A DNA stretch of 64,000 nucleotides, from assembly GCF_033115175.1 (NCBI RefSeq), contig NC_084828.1, positions 95,853,388-95,917,387 of the forward strand, written 5' to 3'. Under the pieces are notes generated by a model, which worked only from the letters and a program-made list of their open reading frames with translations, made no database searches and was not told the DNA's origin. Position numbers and translations under genes: made by a program. Shown piece by piece: positions 12,892 to 24,050 of this stretch. The DNA is from Lepus europaeus (taxonomy: Eukaryota > Chordata > Mammalia > Lagomorpha > Leporidae). The number at the start of each line of letters is the position of its first letter. The first letter of the stretch is position 1.

Positions 12892-13590
12892 GGCCCCTAC
12901 TCTCCTGCCTGGGAGTGTGGAGGCGCAGGTCTGGGACACAGGGAGCAGGGGAGTCTAGATCCTTCGCTTCCACAAGATTCTATTTTCATGGATCCTGCTG
13001 GTGGTAGTGGTGCACGGAAGGTACAGCCTAGCTGGGACAGGAGGTAACTGAGCGTTTGGGCCAAGAAGAGAGGGGGCTAGAGATAGGAAAAATTGATGCA
13101 ATTATTTTTGGCAGGAGTTGGAACCAAAGCAGCACAAGAGAGTAAGTTTTAAGACTCTCTGGCAAAGCCACTTCCTAATCTGTCACTGAGTATGTGTAAA
13201 AAAGTGATTAGTGGGTCTCTATATTTATCATGATTACTCACAAATATGTAATTTACATAATATATACAGCACATTAAGTACTATGTCACCTTATATAATG
13301 TGCATATGTATAATGTATATGCATGTTATGTAACGCCAGTCTGGAGGCTCTTCCAGGTTCTGCCAAGTATTTCCTAATTTATTTGGCAATTTCAACATAT
13401 CTTTTCCATCTGTGTAAAGAACTCTCTCGAGAGGAGCTGGTCTCTGACCTGAATATAATCATTCTAAGTCTATATCCACTCTCAACTCACTGGGGAAACC
13501 CCACAAAGGCCACGTTATAACGAGATGCAACCCCTAGTCCATCAACCCAGGGATAACAGAAGGCACTTGAAGGTTTCCTGTTTCATTGTT

Positions 13591-13596
13591 TTTATT
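13591..13596 (-). terminator. Candidate polyadenylation signal AATAAA for DGKG
   Basis: On the minus strand the context is tagcAATAAAaacaatgaaa, followed after about 25 bases by a T/G-containing stretch. It is the first canonical hexamer after the DGKG stop codon. Cleavage would fall near 13570-13580. Confidence 0.5.
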
Positions 13597-13639
13597 GCTA
13601 GTGGGATAGAAGTGTGGGGGCAGGTGAGAACATGTCTAT

Positions 13640-13820
13640 AGCATGGTCGGAGTCACAGTCAGGCAAGAAGTCAGAGACTGGGTATTCCCTTAGCTATCGA
13701 ACTGCGTGGCTTTAAGAGATCGCCACACCTCGCTAAGCCCTGCACGCCTCAGGAAGACTGGGATGATACCTTCTGTGCTACCCTCAGAGGTCGCTGTGAG
13801 GATTGCTCTGATGAGGTCCC
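13640..13820 (+). mobile_element. MIR SINE remnant (antisense within the putative DGKG 3' UTR)
   Basis: cttagctatcgaactgcgtg, acacctcgctaagccctgca and tcgctgtgaggattgctctg follow the MIR core-to-3' order. Confidence 0.55.
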
Positions 13821-15004
13821 CTACATTGAGAAACCACAGTCACAGGGTCTGGGATGACTTGCAAGGTGAGATTAAACAACAACACAAGACTCACGATATT
13901 AAAGTGGAAGTGCAATTCCACTGGGGTTTGTCACCCACTGTGCCTCCGAGGAGGACGAGGGATGTGTTTCTCAAGCCACACTGCGAGTCCTGTGCACTGG
14001 CTTGTAGGGGCCCAGTCTCTGCGTGGACCCTTCCTAAGATGGGTGAATCGAGACTCAAGTTCACCTGCTGATCGTGCCGTGTCTCAACAGCCTCAAACCT
14101 GTGGGATCAGGGCTGAAATCCACACAGCACCCTCCAGGCATGTCTTCGAATCAGTGACTCCAAATCTGAGCCTGCCTCAGCTTCAGAATCATGTGCCTTC
14201 CAACGCAGTACCTGCAGTCATTCTGGAACTTGCTGGAGCCTTCACCAAGGGTCCCCTCAGGATATTCTACCGATGGTCTGGTTTCCCTTGGCCCAGTATT
14301 CTGCACTCGGAGGTCGAACAGGATGGTTCTAGATCTCAGTCCTTGATGATCCCGGACGACTGCTTCCTTCGGAGATATGCTTAGTTTATATAATCTGAAT
14401 ACTCCCTGCCTAGTCTGGAGTCCTGGCCCAATGCAAGGAGATGAGATGCAGCACTGTGGAGTGGCATCGAGAGGGCCCGTGTTTCCTCCTGAGACATTGC
14501 GGAGACGCATGGAGGCCCTGTGTGAGCAAAGGGGCTGAGGCATTGTTGCTTTCTATCAATGAAGCTCTGCACAGACTTGCCCTTGGGAAAGGAAGGTACT
14601 GCCGGCACCGGCTGAGTGAAGCCCACTGAGCTCTGCCCAGACCTCTGTGTCCTGGCTGCTGGCACCGTGAGGAAGGGCCCTCAGTCCTCCTTGTGACTCT
14701 CCACCGAGGTCATCCCTGCAGCCAGGTGTGTTCCAAACTAAGAGGCTGTGATGGCCGTGGTGAAAAACAAGCGAAGAGTTCAATTGGATGATCTCTTGAG
14801 TGCCTTCAGCCTCAGCCCAACTTCTCTCCAGTTCAGGCCACACAGCCTCCAGGAAGCAGCGAGGGCTTGTCCTGTCCCCACATTCCTTCTTCCCTGGAAA
14901 CCGGGTCCAAGGGCAACGACTTCTCAGTGACCAGAAATGGCCTGGTTCCAAGAGGTGTGAGCTCTTTTCTCTCTGCATCATCTTCTCAATGTCATCTACT
15001 CTCA

Positions 15005-15135
15005 CACCACATTAGCCAAGGTACACGGACGAGTCTCTTACCTTCCGAGACTCGGCTTCCTTAGCTGATGAATGGGAGAGTAAATCCTGCCCGGCATTTA
15101 TCTCAAGATTGTTTTGAGGATTTAGACTAGCAGTT
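15005..15135 (+). mobile_element. MIR SINE remnant (antisense within the putative DGKG 3' UTR)
   Basis: Contains gagactcggcttccttagct, tgaatgggagagtaaatcct and gattgttttgaggatttaga, matching MIR core order. Confidence 0.5.
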
Positions 15136-15308
15136 CTCCATAAGGGGCTATTTTCATTTTCCTTAAACCCTATGACCACCACAGGGTATTATATCGTCTT
15201 GACAATGAAATGGTGGAGGGGGAAGGCATAAGAACCTTCTTTTCGTTCCCACTTACTGTTCCTAGATTATCATCAAGTTTCTTTTCTCAGTCTGGAAAAG
15301 TCCATCAG

Positions 15309-15318
15309 TAAATAAATA
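15309..15318 (-). promoter_or_regulatory. AU-rich element (overlapping ATTTA pentamers) in the DGKG 3' UTR
   Basis: The minus strand reads TATTTATTTA, two overlapping ATTTA motifs, about 30 bases beyond the Pumilio-type site in transcript direction. Such elements can affect mRNA stability. It could also be chance in AT-rich DNA. Confidence 0.35.
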
Positions 15319-15345
15319 TTCATATATATAAATATATATGCTACA

Positions 15346-15353
15346 TATATACA
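15346..15353 (-). promoter_or_regulatory. Pumilio-type response element in the DGKG 3' UTR
   Basis: The minus strand reads TGTATATA, an exact match to the UGUANAUA consensus bound by PUM1 and PUM2. It sits in an AT-rich block about 1 kb after the stop codon. Function is inferred from the motif only. Confidence 0.45.
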
Positions 15354-16302
15354 CACGTTAGACCATCAGAGGGCCCTTCGGGTCCCACTCTGGCAATGGC
15401 AGTGCAGAGGAGCAGGAGGGAGCCCCATCAGATGCGCTGTCTCCCGGTTTTCCCAGCAAAGTCCCCTCCCTTGCATCTTCTCTGTCTCAGAACGGTCTGC
15501 CGCCAGGGCCTGGAACTCAAACAGGAAACACGCTTTGGCTTGAAAAAGAAAGAAGCTGGGGGTGGTATTTTCTGTTCTTCCCCTTTTACACAATATTATG
15601 ACACAATTTGAAAAATAAATCTCCATTTCTCTGCTCTCCCTCCCAGGTGTTCACAGGCCTAAGAAAATAAATACCACGTCTGAGGTGTGCTGCGCCGGCA
15701 GCTCTGGGGCTCTCGGAGCCGCCTCCAAACACACAGCCACAGGAGAAGGCTTGGGGGGACATAACAAGCGGCCGGTGACAGCGCAGGGAACCAGGCATGG
15801 CGACCCAGCTTTCCACGGCCTTCCTGCCTCCTCAGCGAGTCCAGGGAGCAGTTGTCGCTCAGAGGACAACCAAGAAGCCAACGTGCGCTGGCTGCGCCCT
15901 GCCAGGGATGCTGCGCTGAGAGCTGGCGGCCGCCGCACCCCTGCACAGAGGGAGCTTTGTGCAGGTGCTCAGCAGCCCGGAGCTCCCTCCCTCGACCACA
16001 TCCGATCTCACCACAGGCAGGAAACCTGCAGGCTGCCCGCCACGAGCACCCGTGAGGACATCACAGGGCTGACGGAACTCGAGGGAGCCTTCTCTTTCAT
16101 TCTCCGGGCGTCTGACTCCAGGCCTGTGGCAATGTGGAAGCTGCTGTGTAAGCCAGCCATGCTGCTGGGGGACCCCGAATCCAATCCAAATGTCCTGTTG
16201 GCACTGGCTCCGGTGGAGGGGCAGCCATCATTAAAATGGGTAGAATGTACGGCAAGGTGACATTCTCTTCTTGTGGGTCCACTGGTTAGAGAAGAATGTG
16301 AG

Positions 16303-16335
16303 TGCGAGTGTGTGTGTGTGTAAATGTGTGTGTAG
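16303..16335. repeat. GT/CA microsatellite close to the DGKG stop codon
   Basis: Imperfect (GT)n with one AAAT interruption, about 50 bases past the stop in transcript direction. It would read as CA repeats in the mRNA and may bind CA-repeat proteins such as hnRNP L (inference). Confidence 0.75.
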
Positions 16336-16385
16336 TTACAGTTATTGGCTTTCTCTCTTAGGTTAGCTGGCATATGGCGCATCGT

Positions 16386-16484
16386 TCAGTCTTTTGAGCG
16401 GCTCTTCCTTCTCAGCGAAAAGAAGCTGCTCTTCTGGGGAGGCCCCATCATCATGGGTGCTTGGTTCTTGTGAGTGATTTTAAT
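16386..16484 (-). CDS. DGKG: Diacylglycerol kinase gamma, last coding exon with stop codon
   Basis: The coding part is 99 bp: 32 codons plus TGA at 16388-16386. The acceptor is ctctttgcttttag, with a CTAAC branch-like site about 20 bases upstream. The peptide begins IKITHKNQAPMMMGPP and ends SFFSLRRKSRSKD. ITHKNQ is shared by type I kinases. The short basic tail with RRKSRSKD is what I recall for DGKG; DGKA and DGKB end differently. The four exons total 459 bases, that is 152 residues plus stop, and join without a phase conflict. The basic tail could influence membrane or partner binding, but that is inference. Confidence 0.94.
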   Translation of the reverse strand: MKITHKNQAPMMMGPPQKSSFFSLRRKSRSKD

Positions 16485-17011
16485 CTAAAAGCAAAGAGGC
16501 AGACATGAGTTAGTGGTGTGGAAAGTGAGTTGCAGACAGAAGGCAGAAGGCCAGCTTTGGGCTGGAAGGAACCCCATGCAGAGGGACAACTGTCCTTGGA
16601 AGGCTTCAACATTGGCAATTTGACCCTGGCTGGGCCTGGAGATTGGCACCGCTGGAAGGGAGGGGCGGAAACACTGGGGCGAGACAGGTGTGAGCTTCCC
16701 ACGTGGTGATCAGCTCGCACCTGTCTCATGTCCTTGCTATTCATAGACTCTCAGAATGTCACAGCCGGGGGAGACCTCAGGGACCTTCTCATTCAGCCCC
16801 TCTGATGTGTGGAGAAAGGAACAGGATCTCAAGGCTCTCTCAGGACTTGGTTCACACAGAGCGCGACACAGCAGCTGGCTCTTTGGGCTTCCAGCCTCTG
16901 CTGCGCCCTGGCAGTGCAGAGATGTCCCATCATGGGGGCAGACCCCCAGTGGGTCCCTTAGCCATTTTCTCTTTTATTAGCCTTCCAGGAAGACCCTATT
17001 TTCTTTTAAAA

Positions 17012-17030
17012 GTGTGTGTGTGTGTGTGTT
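17012..17030. repeat. (GT)n microsatellite
   Basis: Uninterrupted GT run of about nine units. Confidence 0.85.
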
Positions 17031-17289
17031 TAAATGTGTAGGGTTTACACGTGTTTTATAAACTTGAAGCCACCTAGAAGTGAAAGACACTGATGCATTC
17101 TCATTTTTACCCTTCTTCTCACCTTATCCTCAGGTAACGGCTTCAAAATACTTAAACTCCCATTGGAATGTGGCCTTGTGACACTGCCACTTCAATAATC
17201 CACATTATCAATCCATCAGCAAAATGTCTCAAGTGTGGCACGTGTTCAGAGCAGGCAGACAATGTGAGGACAGGAGGCACTCAGGAGTC

Positions 17290-17470
17290 AGAGACCTGAC
17301 TTTGAGTGCCAGAACTTCTTCTTTTTTTTTTTTTAATCTATAAGATTTTGGGGATGACTCATTTAGTCTTCAGAGTCAGTGTTTGCTGAACTGTAAATTT
17401 AGGATAATAACATTTGTCCCAATTTTCTCAAAAAGATCAAGTGATAGACTGTCAATGAAAGCCTACTGGA
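17290..17470 (+). mobile_element. MIR SINE remnant with internal T-run
   Basis: cagagacctgactttgagtg, later gactcatttagtcttcagag, then aatttaggataataacattt, in MIR order. Confidence 0.5.
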
Positions 17471-18285
17471 AACTGCAAATGAAAAGTAATGGTTAAATAC
17501 TTATTAATTACATTGGAGGACAAACAGAAAGATGGATTAAAAAAAAAAACCCAGAATCTCTGAGCCCATTCTCCTGGTTTTTAGCACATTATTGGAGATG
17601 ACAGCATGAGCACAGAGAGCAACAGAAGTCTTGACAGTGACTCATCAAAACGTTCAAACTAATGTAGGAGAAACCGAGTGGTGTCCGAAAGAAGTTAGGT
17701 GAGGAATAGGAAGAGTCCGAGGGAGCAATTCAGAGTGGAAGGAAGGGAAGGGAATGTGTTGGTGGAAAGAGAGAGAAGCTGTTGGGTGGAGAAGGCACGT
17801 GTGGACGGGCTGAGCAGGAGGCAAAGGAGGAGGAGCTAGATCAGGGCACAGGAGGGGCAGCTGCTCAGCGCTTCAAAGAGCAGGTGGCAAGAATGGGCTC
17901 ACGGGAGGTGATGAAGAACCGGGGTGGGCGGTGGTGATAAGGAACCACAGTGTTGGTGAAGATGGCCTTTGAGGCTGCAGAAAAACATCAGGACCAGTAG
18001 CTGTCGCCAGGGTGAGCTGGAGGTGCTGGCTAAGAGGGAGCTACTGTAAGCCAGGGTCACATTGGGAAGACTCTAGGAAATGGAAAGCATGGCCCAGTAA
18101 CGGAAGCAGAAATGACCTCTATGTTGGTTTCTGCCAGCCTGGAGACTTAAGGAGAGTGATTTATTTATTTATTATTATTTTTTTTTCAGTCGCCAGAGGA
18201 GAAAGCCAAGCATACACCAAGCACTACTTTGTTCTGTGTGCACCCTTACTGTGTGCATTATGTCTAATCCAGAATTCATGAAGTG

Positions 18286-18571
18286 GGGCCAGCATTGTGA
18301 CACAGCAGGTAAAGCTGATGGCTGCTCCACATCTGATCCAGCTCCCTGCTAATGTGCCTGGGAAAGCAGTGGAAGATGGAGGAAGTGCCTGGACCCCTGC
18401 ACCCACGTGGGAGACCACAAGAAGCTTCTGGCTTCAGCCTGATCCAGCCCTGGCCAATGCAGCTGTTTGAGGAGTGGACCAGCAGATGGAAGATCACACT
18501 CTGTCTCTCCCTCTCTCTCTCTGTAACTCTGCTTTTCAGATAAATAAATAAATCTTAAAAAAAAAAAAAAA
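18286..18571 (+). mobile_element. CSINE with an internal deletion in the head
   Basis: Head gggccagcattgtgacacag jumps directly to gctgctccacatctgatcca. Tail aaataaataaatcttaaaaa. Flanks agaattcatgaagtg / agaatccatggagtg look like a diverged duplication. Confidence 0.88.
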
Positions 18572-18907
18572 AGAATCCATGGAGTGAGGCATAGACAGGG
18601 GACTGTGACACCCCCCTCCCCCCGCATGCAATTCAGCACTCTTGGATTTGTGGGACACCTTCTCTTGCTCCTGAGCTCATGGGTTCTTGGAGGGAAAGGA
18701 CTTTAGGTTATTCACTTTGGAATTCCCTGAGCCAGCACAGTGCCTGTTCAGAGTCCGTGCTGTGGAAGTAGCGACTGATGGGCTGCACCAGGAAGAAAGA
18801 GCATCCTGGCAGGGGAGATGGCTGTTTAGGGGCAGGGGGTGGCCGCTGGCCCACTGCTTACATTTCCCACTGATGGCATCCATTTGTAAAATCGTTTACA
18901 TATATAT

Positions 18908-19213
18908 TTTTTTAATTTTCAGAAGCAGAGAGACAGACATAGAGGGATGGAGGCAGAGAGAAGGCTCTCACCCACGAATTCTCTCCCCAAATGCCTACAA
19001 CAGCCAGGGCCAGGCTGGGCAGAAGCCAGGAGCCAGGAACACAATCCAGGTCTCCCACCTGGGTGGCAGGGACCCAAGTCCTTGAACCGTCACTGCTGCC
19101 TCCCAAGGTCTGTATTTGCAGGAAGCTGAAGTCGGGAGCCAACGGCAGGCACTGCACCCAGGCACTCTGATATGGATGTGGGTGTCTTAGCTGCTAGGCC
19201 AAATGCCTGCCTC
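18908..19213 (-). mobile_element. Older-type CSINE
   Basis: T-rich start, gcagagagacagacataga, ccaggtctcccacctgggtg, reversed head ending gctaggccaaatgcctgcc. The AAATGCC head marks an older subgroup. Confidence 0.82.
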
Positions 19214-19829
19214 CTATTCTTTGTGAGATGACAGAAGACTCCTGTTTCTCCTTCTAAGTAATGTATCTGTTTGTTAGTACCTCCAGGGCTGAGAGGAGGA
19301 AGTGAAACTCAAATCCATCTTATTTGGCTTTTCAGCAGTTTTGAGAAAGGTCTTGATGGGCTATGAGCTTGGAGTTCCTGAGTAACATGACATTTTGGTC
19401 AGCTTTGTGGATTCTGTTGCTACAGATAACTGAGAGAAGCATGAGATCATATCCTCATTCCGAATCAAAGAAGTACTCATCCTTTATCCCCAAATTAGGA
19501 GGGGCTAGTGAGTGAAACAGTTAAGATCCCAATTTAGGATGTGGCTCATGTCACCTTTTCAACCCCCGATAGAAAGAGAGCACGCCACATTTCTACAGCT
19601 AAAGCAGGAACAGCTCTGGGGATTGGGCAGCCCAGGGAGTTCACTACGATTTTCTTAAAAATCATCCATAAAATTCACGAGCCCTGACAAGCACTAAGGC
19701 ATTCAGCCGCGTGTGAAGTTTTCTGCTCTGTTACAGACAGAATTGAAACAGCAGACTCTTGTATGATAAGTCAACATCCACAAAACTACCACAGTATATG
19801 ATTTCCCCTTTAAAACGGGATACTTGTGA

Positions 19830-20113
19830 GAGGTGTCCGTTTAGCTTAGGGACGATGCCATGCCCCACATCAGACTACCTGACTTGGAAACTTGGCTCCG
19901 GCTCCTGACTCCAGCTTCCTGTTACTGCAGACCACGGGAGGCGGCAGCGAGATTTCAAGTATTGCCTTTCTGACACTCTCATGGGAGATCATGATTGAGT
20001 TCTTGGCTCTCAGCTTGGACCTTGCAAAGCCCAGACTTTCGTGTGCATTTGGGGAGTGAACCAGTCGTGAATGGGGAGTGTTCTGTCTCTCAAATAAATA
20101 AATGCAATTTTAA
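19830..20113 (+). mobile_element. Diverged CSINE
   Basis: Head ggtgtccgtttagcttaggg, cttggctccggctcctgact, tail ctctcaaataaataaatgca. Confidence 0.8.
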
Positions 20114-20738
20114 ATGAGACAAAATTGTAAGCTTCACTAGTGATGGAGGTTGATTTTGGTTGAAGGAAGGCATTTTCTGCAAATCAACACATTTTCATTA
20201 CTGCAAGAGAAGACATAACCTGAGGCACTTCTTCCTGAACGCTGCTCCTCGGGCGAGCAACTTTGAGATCACGCCTGGTACGGTGGCCACTGACCTCTTG
20301 GAGAATGTCCAAGGCAGCCCTAATTTCAGCTGGAGCTAAGAAGAAAGGCAGAGTTTGAAACTGTCTCTGGGACATTTTCAAAAGTTAAGGAAGCATTCCT
20401 GCTTAACTCACAACGGCAGCGAGCTCGTGGATTTTAGGCCTTTGTTATTTCTGGGTTATCTGGAATCTTCCTGACCTGAGAGACCTGCAAATGGAGCTGG
20501 ACAGTCAGGTTTTGTGAGGCACCAAGTGTGGAATTTATGGATGACTCGGGCGGTTCTCATCAGTGGTTCTCAAAGTGTGGCCCTGGGCCACCAGCAGCAG
20601 CCCCGGCACCTGGAGCTTCTTAGAAATGTGAGCTCTCTGTAGTCAGGAGTCCGAAAGCCGGCCGTCTGGCCCAGCCCTGTTACTCCGACGCACATTCAAG
20701 ACTGAGCATCACTGGACTAGAGATCTAGGATGACTTTC
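20114..20738. other. DGKG intron stretch between CSINEs
   Basis: No coding signal; includes a MER5-type DNA transposon remnant at 20560-20715. Confidence 0.6.
20560..20715. mobile_element. MER5A-like hAT MITE
   Basis: Starts gtggttctcaaagtgtggcc and ends near cacattcaagactgagcatc, with ttcttagaaatgtgagctct in the middle. Non-autonomous hAT-Charlie type. Confidence 0.6.
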
Positions 20739-21073
20739 GTTTTCTTTCCTTTTTAAAATTTTCTTCTATTTATTTGAAAGGCAAAGTTAAAGAGAGATAG
20801 AGGAGAGACAGAGATCTTCCATCTGCTGGTTCACTCCCCAAACGACCACAATCACAAGGGCTGGGCCACGCTGAAGCCAGGAGCCAGGTGCTTCTTCCAG
20901 GTCTTCCACATGGGTGCAGGGGCCCAAGCACTTGGGCCATCTTCCGCTGCTTTCCCAGGTGCATCGGTAGGGAGCTGGATTGCAAGTGGAGCAGCTGGGA
21001 CTCAAACCAGTGCCCATACAGGATGCTGGCATTGCAGATGCTGGCTTAACCTAGCACACCACAGTGCCAGCCC
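20739..21073 (-). mobile_element. CSINE, first of two at one target site
   Basis: Starts tttcctttttaaaattttct, keeps aggtgcttcttccaggtctt, ends accacagtgccagcc. Flanks ctaggatgactttc (20725-20738) and ctagggccactttc (21074-21087). Confidence 0.88.
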
Positions 21074-21087
21074 CTAGGGCCACTTTC

Positions 21088-21431
21088 TTTCTTTTTTAAA
21101 GATTTGTTTATTTATTTATTTGAAAGTCAGAGTTACAGAGAGGCAGAGGCAGAGAGAGAGAGAGAGAGAGAGAGGTCTTCCATCCGCTGGTTCACTCCCC
21201 AGATGGCTGCAATAGCCAGAGCTGTGCCGATCTGAAGCCAGGAGCCAGGAGCTTCATCTAGGACTCCCATGTGGGTGCAAGGGCCCAAGGACTTGGGCCA
21301 TCTTCATTGCTTTCCCAGGCCATAGCAGAGAGCTGGATCAGAAGTGGAGCAGCCGGGACTAGAACCGGTGCCCATATGGGATGCCAGCACTGCAGGCGAT
21401 GGCTTTACCTGCTAGGCCACAGCGCTGGCCC
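21088..21431 (-). mobile_element. CSINE, second insertion at the same site
   Basis: Starts in a T-rich run, then aaagatttgtttatttattt and a GA run (21150-21174), ending cacagcgctggcc. Flanked by ctagggccactttc and ctagggctactttc (one mismatch). Confidence 0.9.
21150..21174. repeat. (GA)n microsatellite inside a CSINE
   Basis: About twelve GA units in the CT domain. Confidence 0.85.
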
Positions 21432-21539
21432 CTAGGGCTACTTTCAACTTTGAGATTCCATTGTTGCCTAACTCTGGGAGAAGATTCTGATTTTGGGGCT
21501 CAACTTATGCCACTTACCTGTGATGGAGAAACACTGGAG

Positions 21540-22050
21540 ATCATCTTATAGCAAGCAGGAGACAAGCTTTCCTGATAAATGTACATTTTAATATACATAT
21601 TGCTCATTTGTAAGAATTTAGAAAATCTGAGAAAAATTTAAAAATCACATAGAGGTAATAACTGTTAACTTTCTCATATGTTACTTTTAGTTTGTTTTTA
21701 TGCTTACATGTTCTAAATAAAATTAAAATAGCTTCTCAATCTGCTGTTTTCATTTAACATTATTGTGCAAGCATTTCTGATGTTGTTAAATATTTATTAA
21801 ATATGATTTCTCAATGGCAGAAAATGATTCCATTTGATGATTCTCACATAGCTTATTTTGCCCTTTCCCTAAGTGTTGGGTTTTTAGGTAATTTCCAGTT
21901 TTTTTTGCTATGCTGAATAATATAGAAATTGATATTCTTATACATCAATCTCTGTACTTCTGATAATCTGCATTTAACTTAGACTCAATTCCAAGAAGTG
22001 AATGAACAATTTTAAGGGGAAAGAAAATAAACTGGATCAATATATATTAA
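21540..22050. mobile_element. AT-rich ancient LINE-like stretch
   Basis: tgctgttttcatttaacatt, gggtttttaggtaatttcca, tgctatgctgaataatatag and caattccaagaagtgaatga follow the order of a common old mammalian L1-type repeat. Identified from memory of the family, so moderate only. Confidence 0.45.
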
Positions 22051-22067
22051 TATTTGTAATGGTTCTT

Positions 22068-22380
22068 TTAGAAGACTATTTATTTATTTATTCGAGAGGC
22101 AGAGAGACAGAGAGAGACAGATGGAGAGAGCTTCCATCCGCTGATTCACTCCTTAAATGCTCTCTCATTGGCAAGGACTTGGCCAGAGCTGAGCTGTGCT
22201 GGAGCTGGGAGCTAGGGACTCAACCCAAGTCTTCAATGTGAGTGTGAGGAACTCAGTTACTGGAGCCATCACCCCTGCCTCCCACGGTCTACATTAGCAG
22301 GAACTGCAGACAGGATCTGGTGCCAGGCAGCACGCTCAGGGACACAGGTGTCTTCATTGCTAGGCTGAATACCTGCCCTA
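22068..22380 (-). mobile_element. Older-type CSINE
   Basis: tatttatttatttattcgag, gggactcaacccaagtcttc, reversed head ctaggctgaatacctgccc. Target duplication tttgtaatggttctt / tttgtactggttctt (one mismatch). Confidence 0.88.
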
Positions 22381-22589
22381 TTTGTACTGGTTCTTGATAC
22401 TTAGCTCCAGATGCTTGCCAGGATGGCCTCACCAGTGTATACTCTAGCCTCACTGTCTGAGCGCGCTCAGTCACATCCAAGACAGCAAGGAGTTTTAAAC
22501 AAACTAAAACCACTGTGCTAACGGATAAGTGAAACATGCATGGCTCCCTCACTGTGTTTAAAAACATGTGATCATTAACAGAAGATTTT

Positions 22590-22664
22590 AAAAAATTTAA
22601 AATTTATTTTAGTGACTGGAGAGGTAGAGAGGGAGAAAGAGATAAAGATGATAGAGATAGAGAT

Positions 22665-22700
<36 letters not shown>

Positions 22701-22953
22701 CGCGAGCGAGCATAAGCTGGTTCACTCCCCAAATGCCTGCAACAATTGCCAAGGGCTGGGTCAGGCTACAGTCAGGAGCCAGGGACTCCATCTGGATTTC
22801 CCAGGAACCCAAGCACCTGAGCCATCACCTGCTGCTCTCCTAGTACACACTAGCAGGAAGCTGGAACTGCAGCACAGCCAGCCTGGAATGTGGGCCCTCT
22901 GTTATGCATATCCCAGGTGGTGTCTTAACTGCTGCATCAAATGCCCACTCCTT
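22590..22953 (-). mobile_element. Older-type CSINE with expanded GATA/GA block
   Basis: Starts ttaaaatttattttagtgac; purine block 22635-22705; tcaggagccagggactccat; reversed head gcatcaaatgcccactcc. Confidence 0.83.
22635..22705. repeat. GATAGA / GA compound microsatellite in a CSINE
   Basis: Repeated agagat and (GA)n units, ending in gcgcgagcgagc. Confidence 0.8.
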
Positions 22954-23459
22954 CGACCGACCCTGACCCTGCTTTCCATTCCTTCTTTTCTTAATCTGTG
23001 ACAGTAACTATTATCTCATAGGTATACTAGTCCGTGGCGTTTCTTCTGGGAATTGTCTGCTTGTGACTGCATTGTCAAGATTTTTTCCCCAGTAGTGCTG
23101 TACTCTCACAGCTGTTCCTTATGGCTTACAGGAACTGGCCTGCTCTCTGAGAGAGCTAGAGCAAGCACCTTGACTGTGGCCTTGTCAATAAATATATTGC
23201 AGAATTAAAAGCTAGCTAACAGTTGAATAAGTCACTTTTTCCATAAGAAGTCCTTGCCTTCAGTGTACTTAAAATCACCTATTTTTATCCCATAGCTAGC
23301 AACAGTTCATTCTTTAATCAAATTGCAGTTTTTTTGCTTTCATGTTTGGAATATAGTTCGAGCTGGGAGGTTGATATAAAATGGCATTTTCCCAAACAGG
23401 GAATTTCTTAGATTTCATATGTTAAGCAGTCTAATCAGTACATGATACTTCTTTTTCCT

Positions 23460-23708
23460 TCGTTAGTTTTTATGTGTACTGAGGTTTCTTGGGGCTCTCC
23501 ATTAGCTTTTAGATAACAGATTTGTCCATTCAATATTGTGTCAGTAGCACACTATTCAATTATTGTGGCCCAATGGTTATTTTAATATCTTGTGAGTTCT
23601 TTCCTATAGTTCTTTTATGTAATATCCCAAGAACTGCTTTGTTTTGTCAAATTAAAAAACATAATTGCGTTGGGATTTGATAAGATGTTTCTGTGTTCAA
23701 ATCTTTTT
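23460..23708 (-). mobile_element. Ancient L1 fragment, antisense
   Basis: AT-rich; ggttattttaatatcttgtg followed by gttgggatttgataagatgt resembles reverse-complemented ORF2 of old L1. Probably one L1 with later pieces to about 25205, cut by CSINEs. 22954-23459 is AT-rich and otherwise unassigned. Confidence 0.45.
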
Positions 23709-24050
23709 TTTTTTTTTTTTTAAGATTTATTTCATTTATTTGAAAGGCAGAGAGTTACAGAGAGACAGAGGGAGAGTCTTCCATCTGCTGGTGCACTCCC
23801 CATATGGCTGCCACAGCCCTGGCTGGGCCAGGAGAAGCCAGGAGCCAGGAACCAGGAGCTTCTTACCTTCTTACAGGTCTCCCACATGGGTACAGGGGTC
23901 CAAGTACTTGTGCCATCTTCTACTGCTTTCCCAGGCACATTAGCAGGGAGCTGGATCAGAAGTGGAGCAGCCAGAACTTGAACTGGTGCCCATAAGGGAT
24001 GTCAGCACTGCAGGCCATAGCTTAACCTTCTACGCCAGGATGCCGGCCCC
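23709..24050 (-). mobile_element. CSINE
   Basis: Long T-run, aagatttatttcatttattt, ggagcttcttaccttcttac, reversed head ending aggatgccggcccc. Flanks tcaaatcttttt / tcaactcttttt. Confidence 0.88.

Larger units (their letters stand above)
15305..15357. repeat. AT-rich tract within the 3' UTR
   Basis: Alternating AT/TA-rich sequence (catatatataaatatatatg and similar). It houses the Pumilio-type and AU-rich motifs. Confidence 0.7.
13570..16385 (-). other. DGKG: Probable DGKG 3' untranslated region
   Basis: Downstream of the TGA on the minus strand there is about 2.8 kb without any CSINE, ending near the first AATAAA on that strand (13591-13596). I found no earlier AATAAA or ATTAAA on the minus strand after the stop. 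Two old antisense MIR copies, a CA microsatellite, an AT-rich tract and a moderately CpG-rich stretch (15680-15945) lie inside it. The extent is inferred; an alternative, shorter or longer transcript end is possible. Confidence 0.5.
16485..18285. other. DGKG last intron, part next to the last exon
   Basis: No coding signal. Holds a GT run at 17012-17030, a probable MIR at 17290-17470 interrupted by a T-run (17322-17334), and a purine-rich stretch at 17690-17850. Confidence 0.6.

Noticed and set aside
1..13569. ETV5 exons expected by synteny downstream of DGKG
   Set aside because: No ETS-domain or PEA3-domain codons recognised on either strand; the interval looks intergenic.
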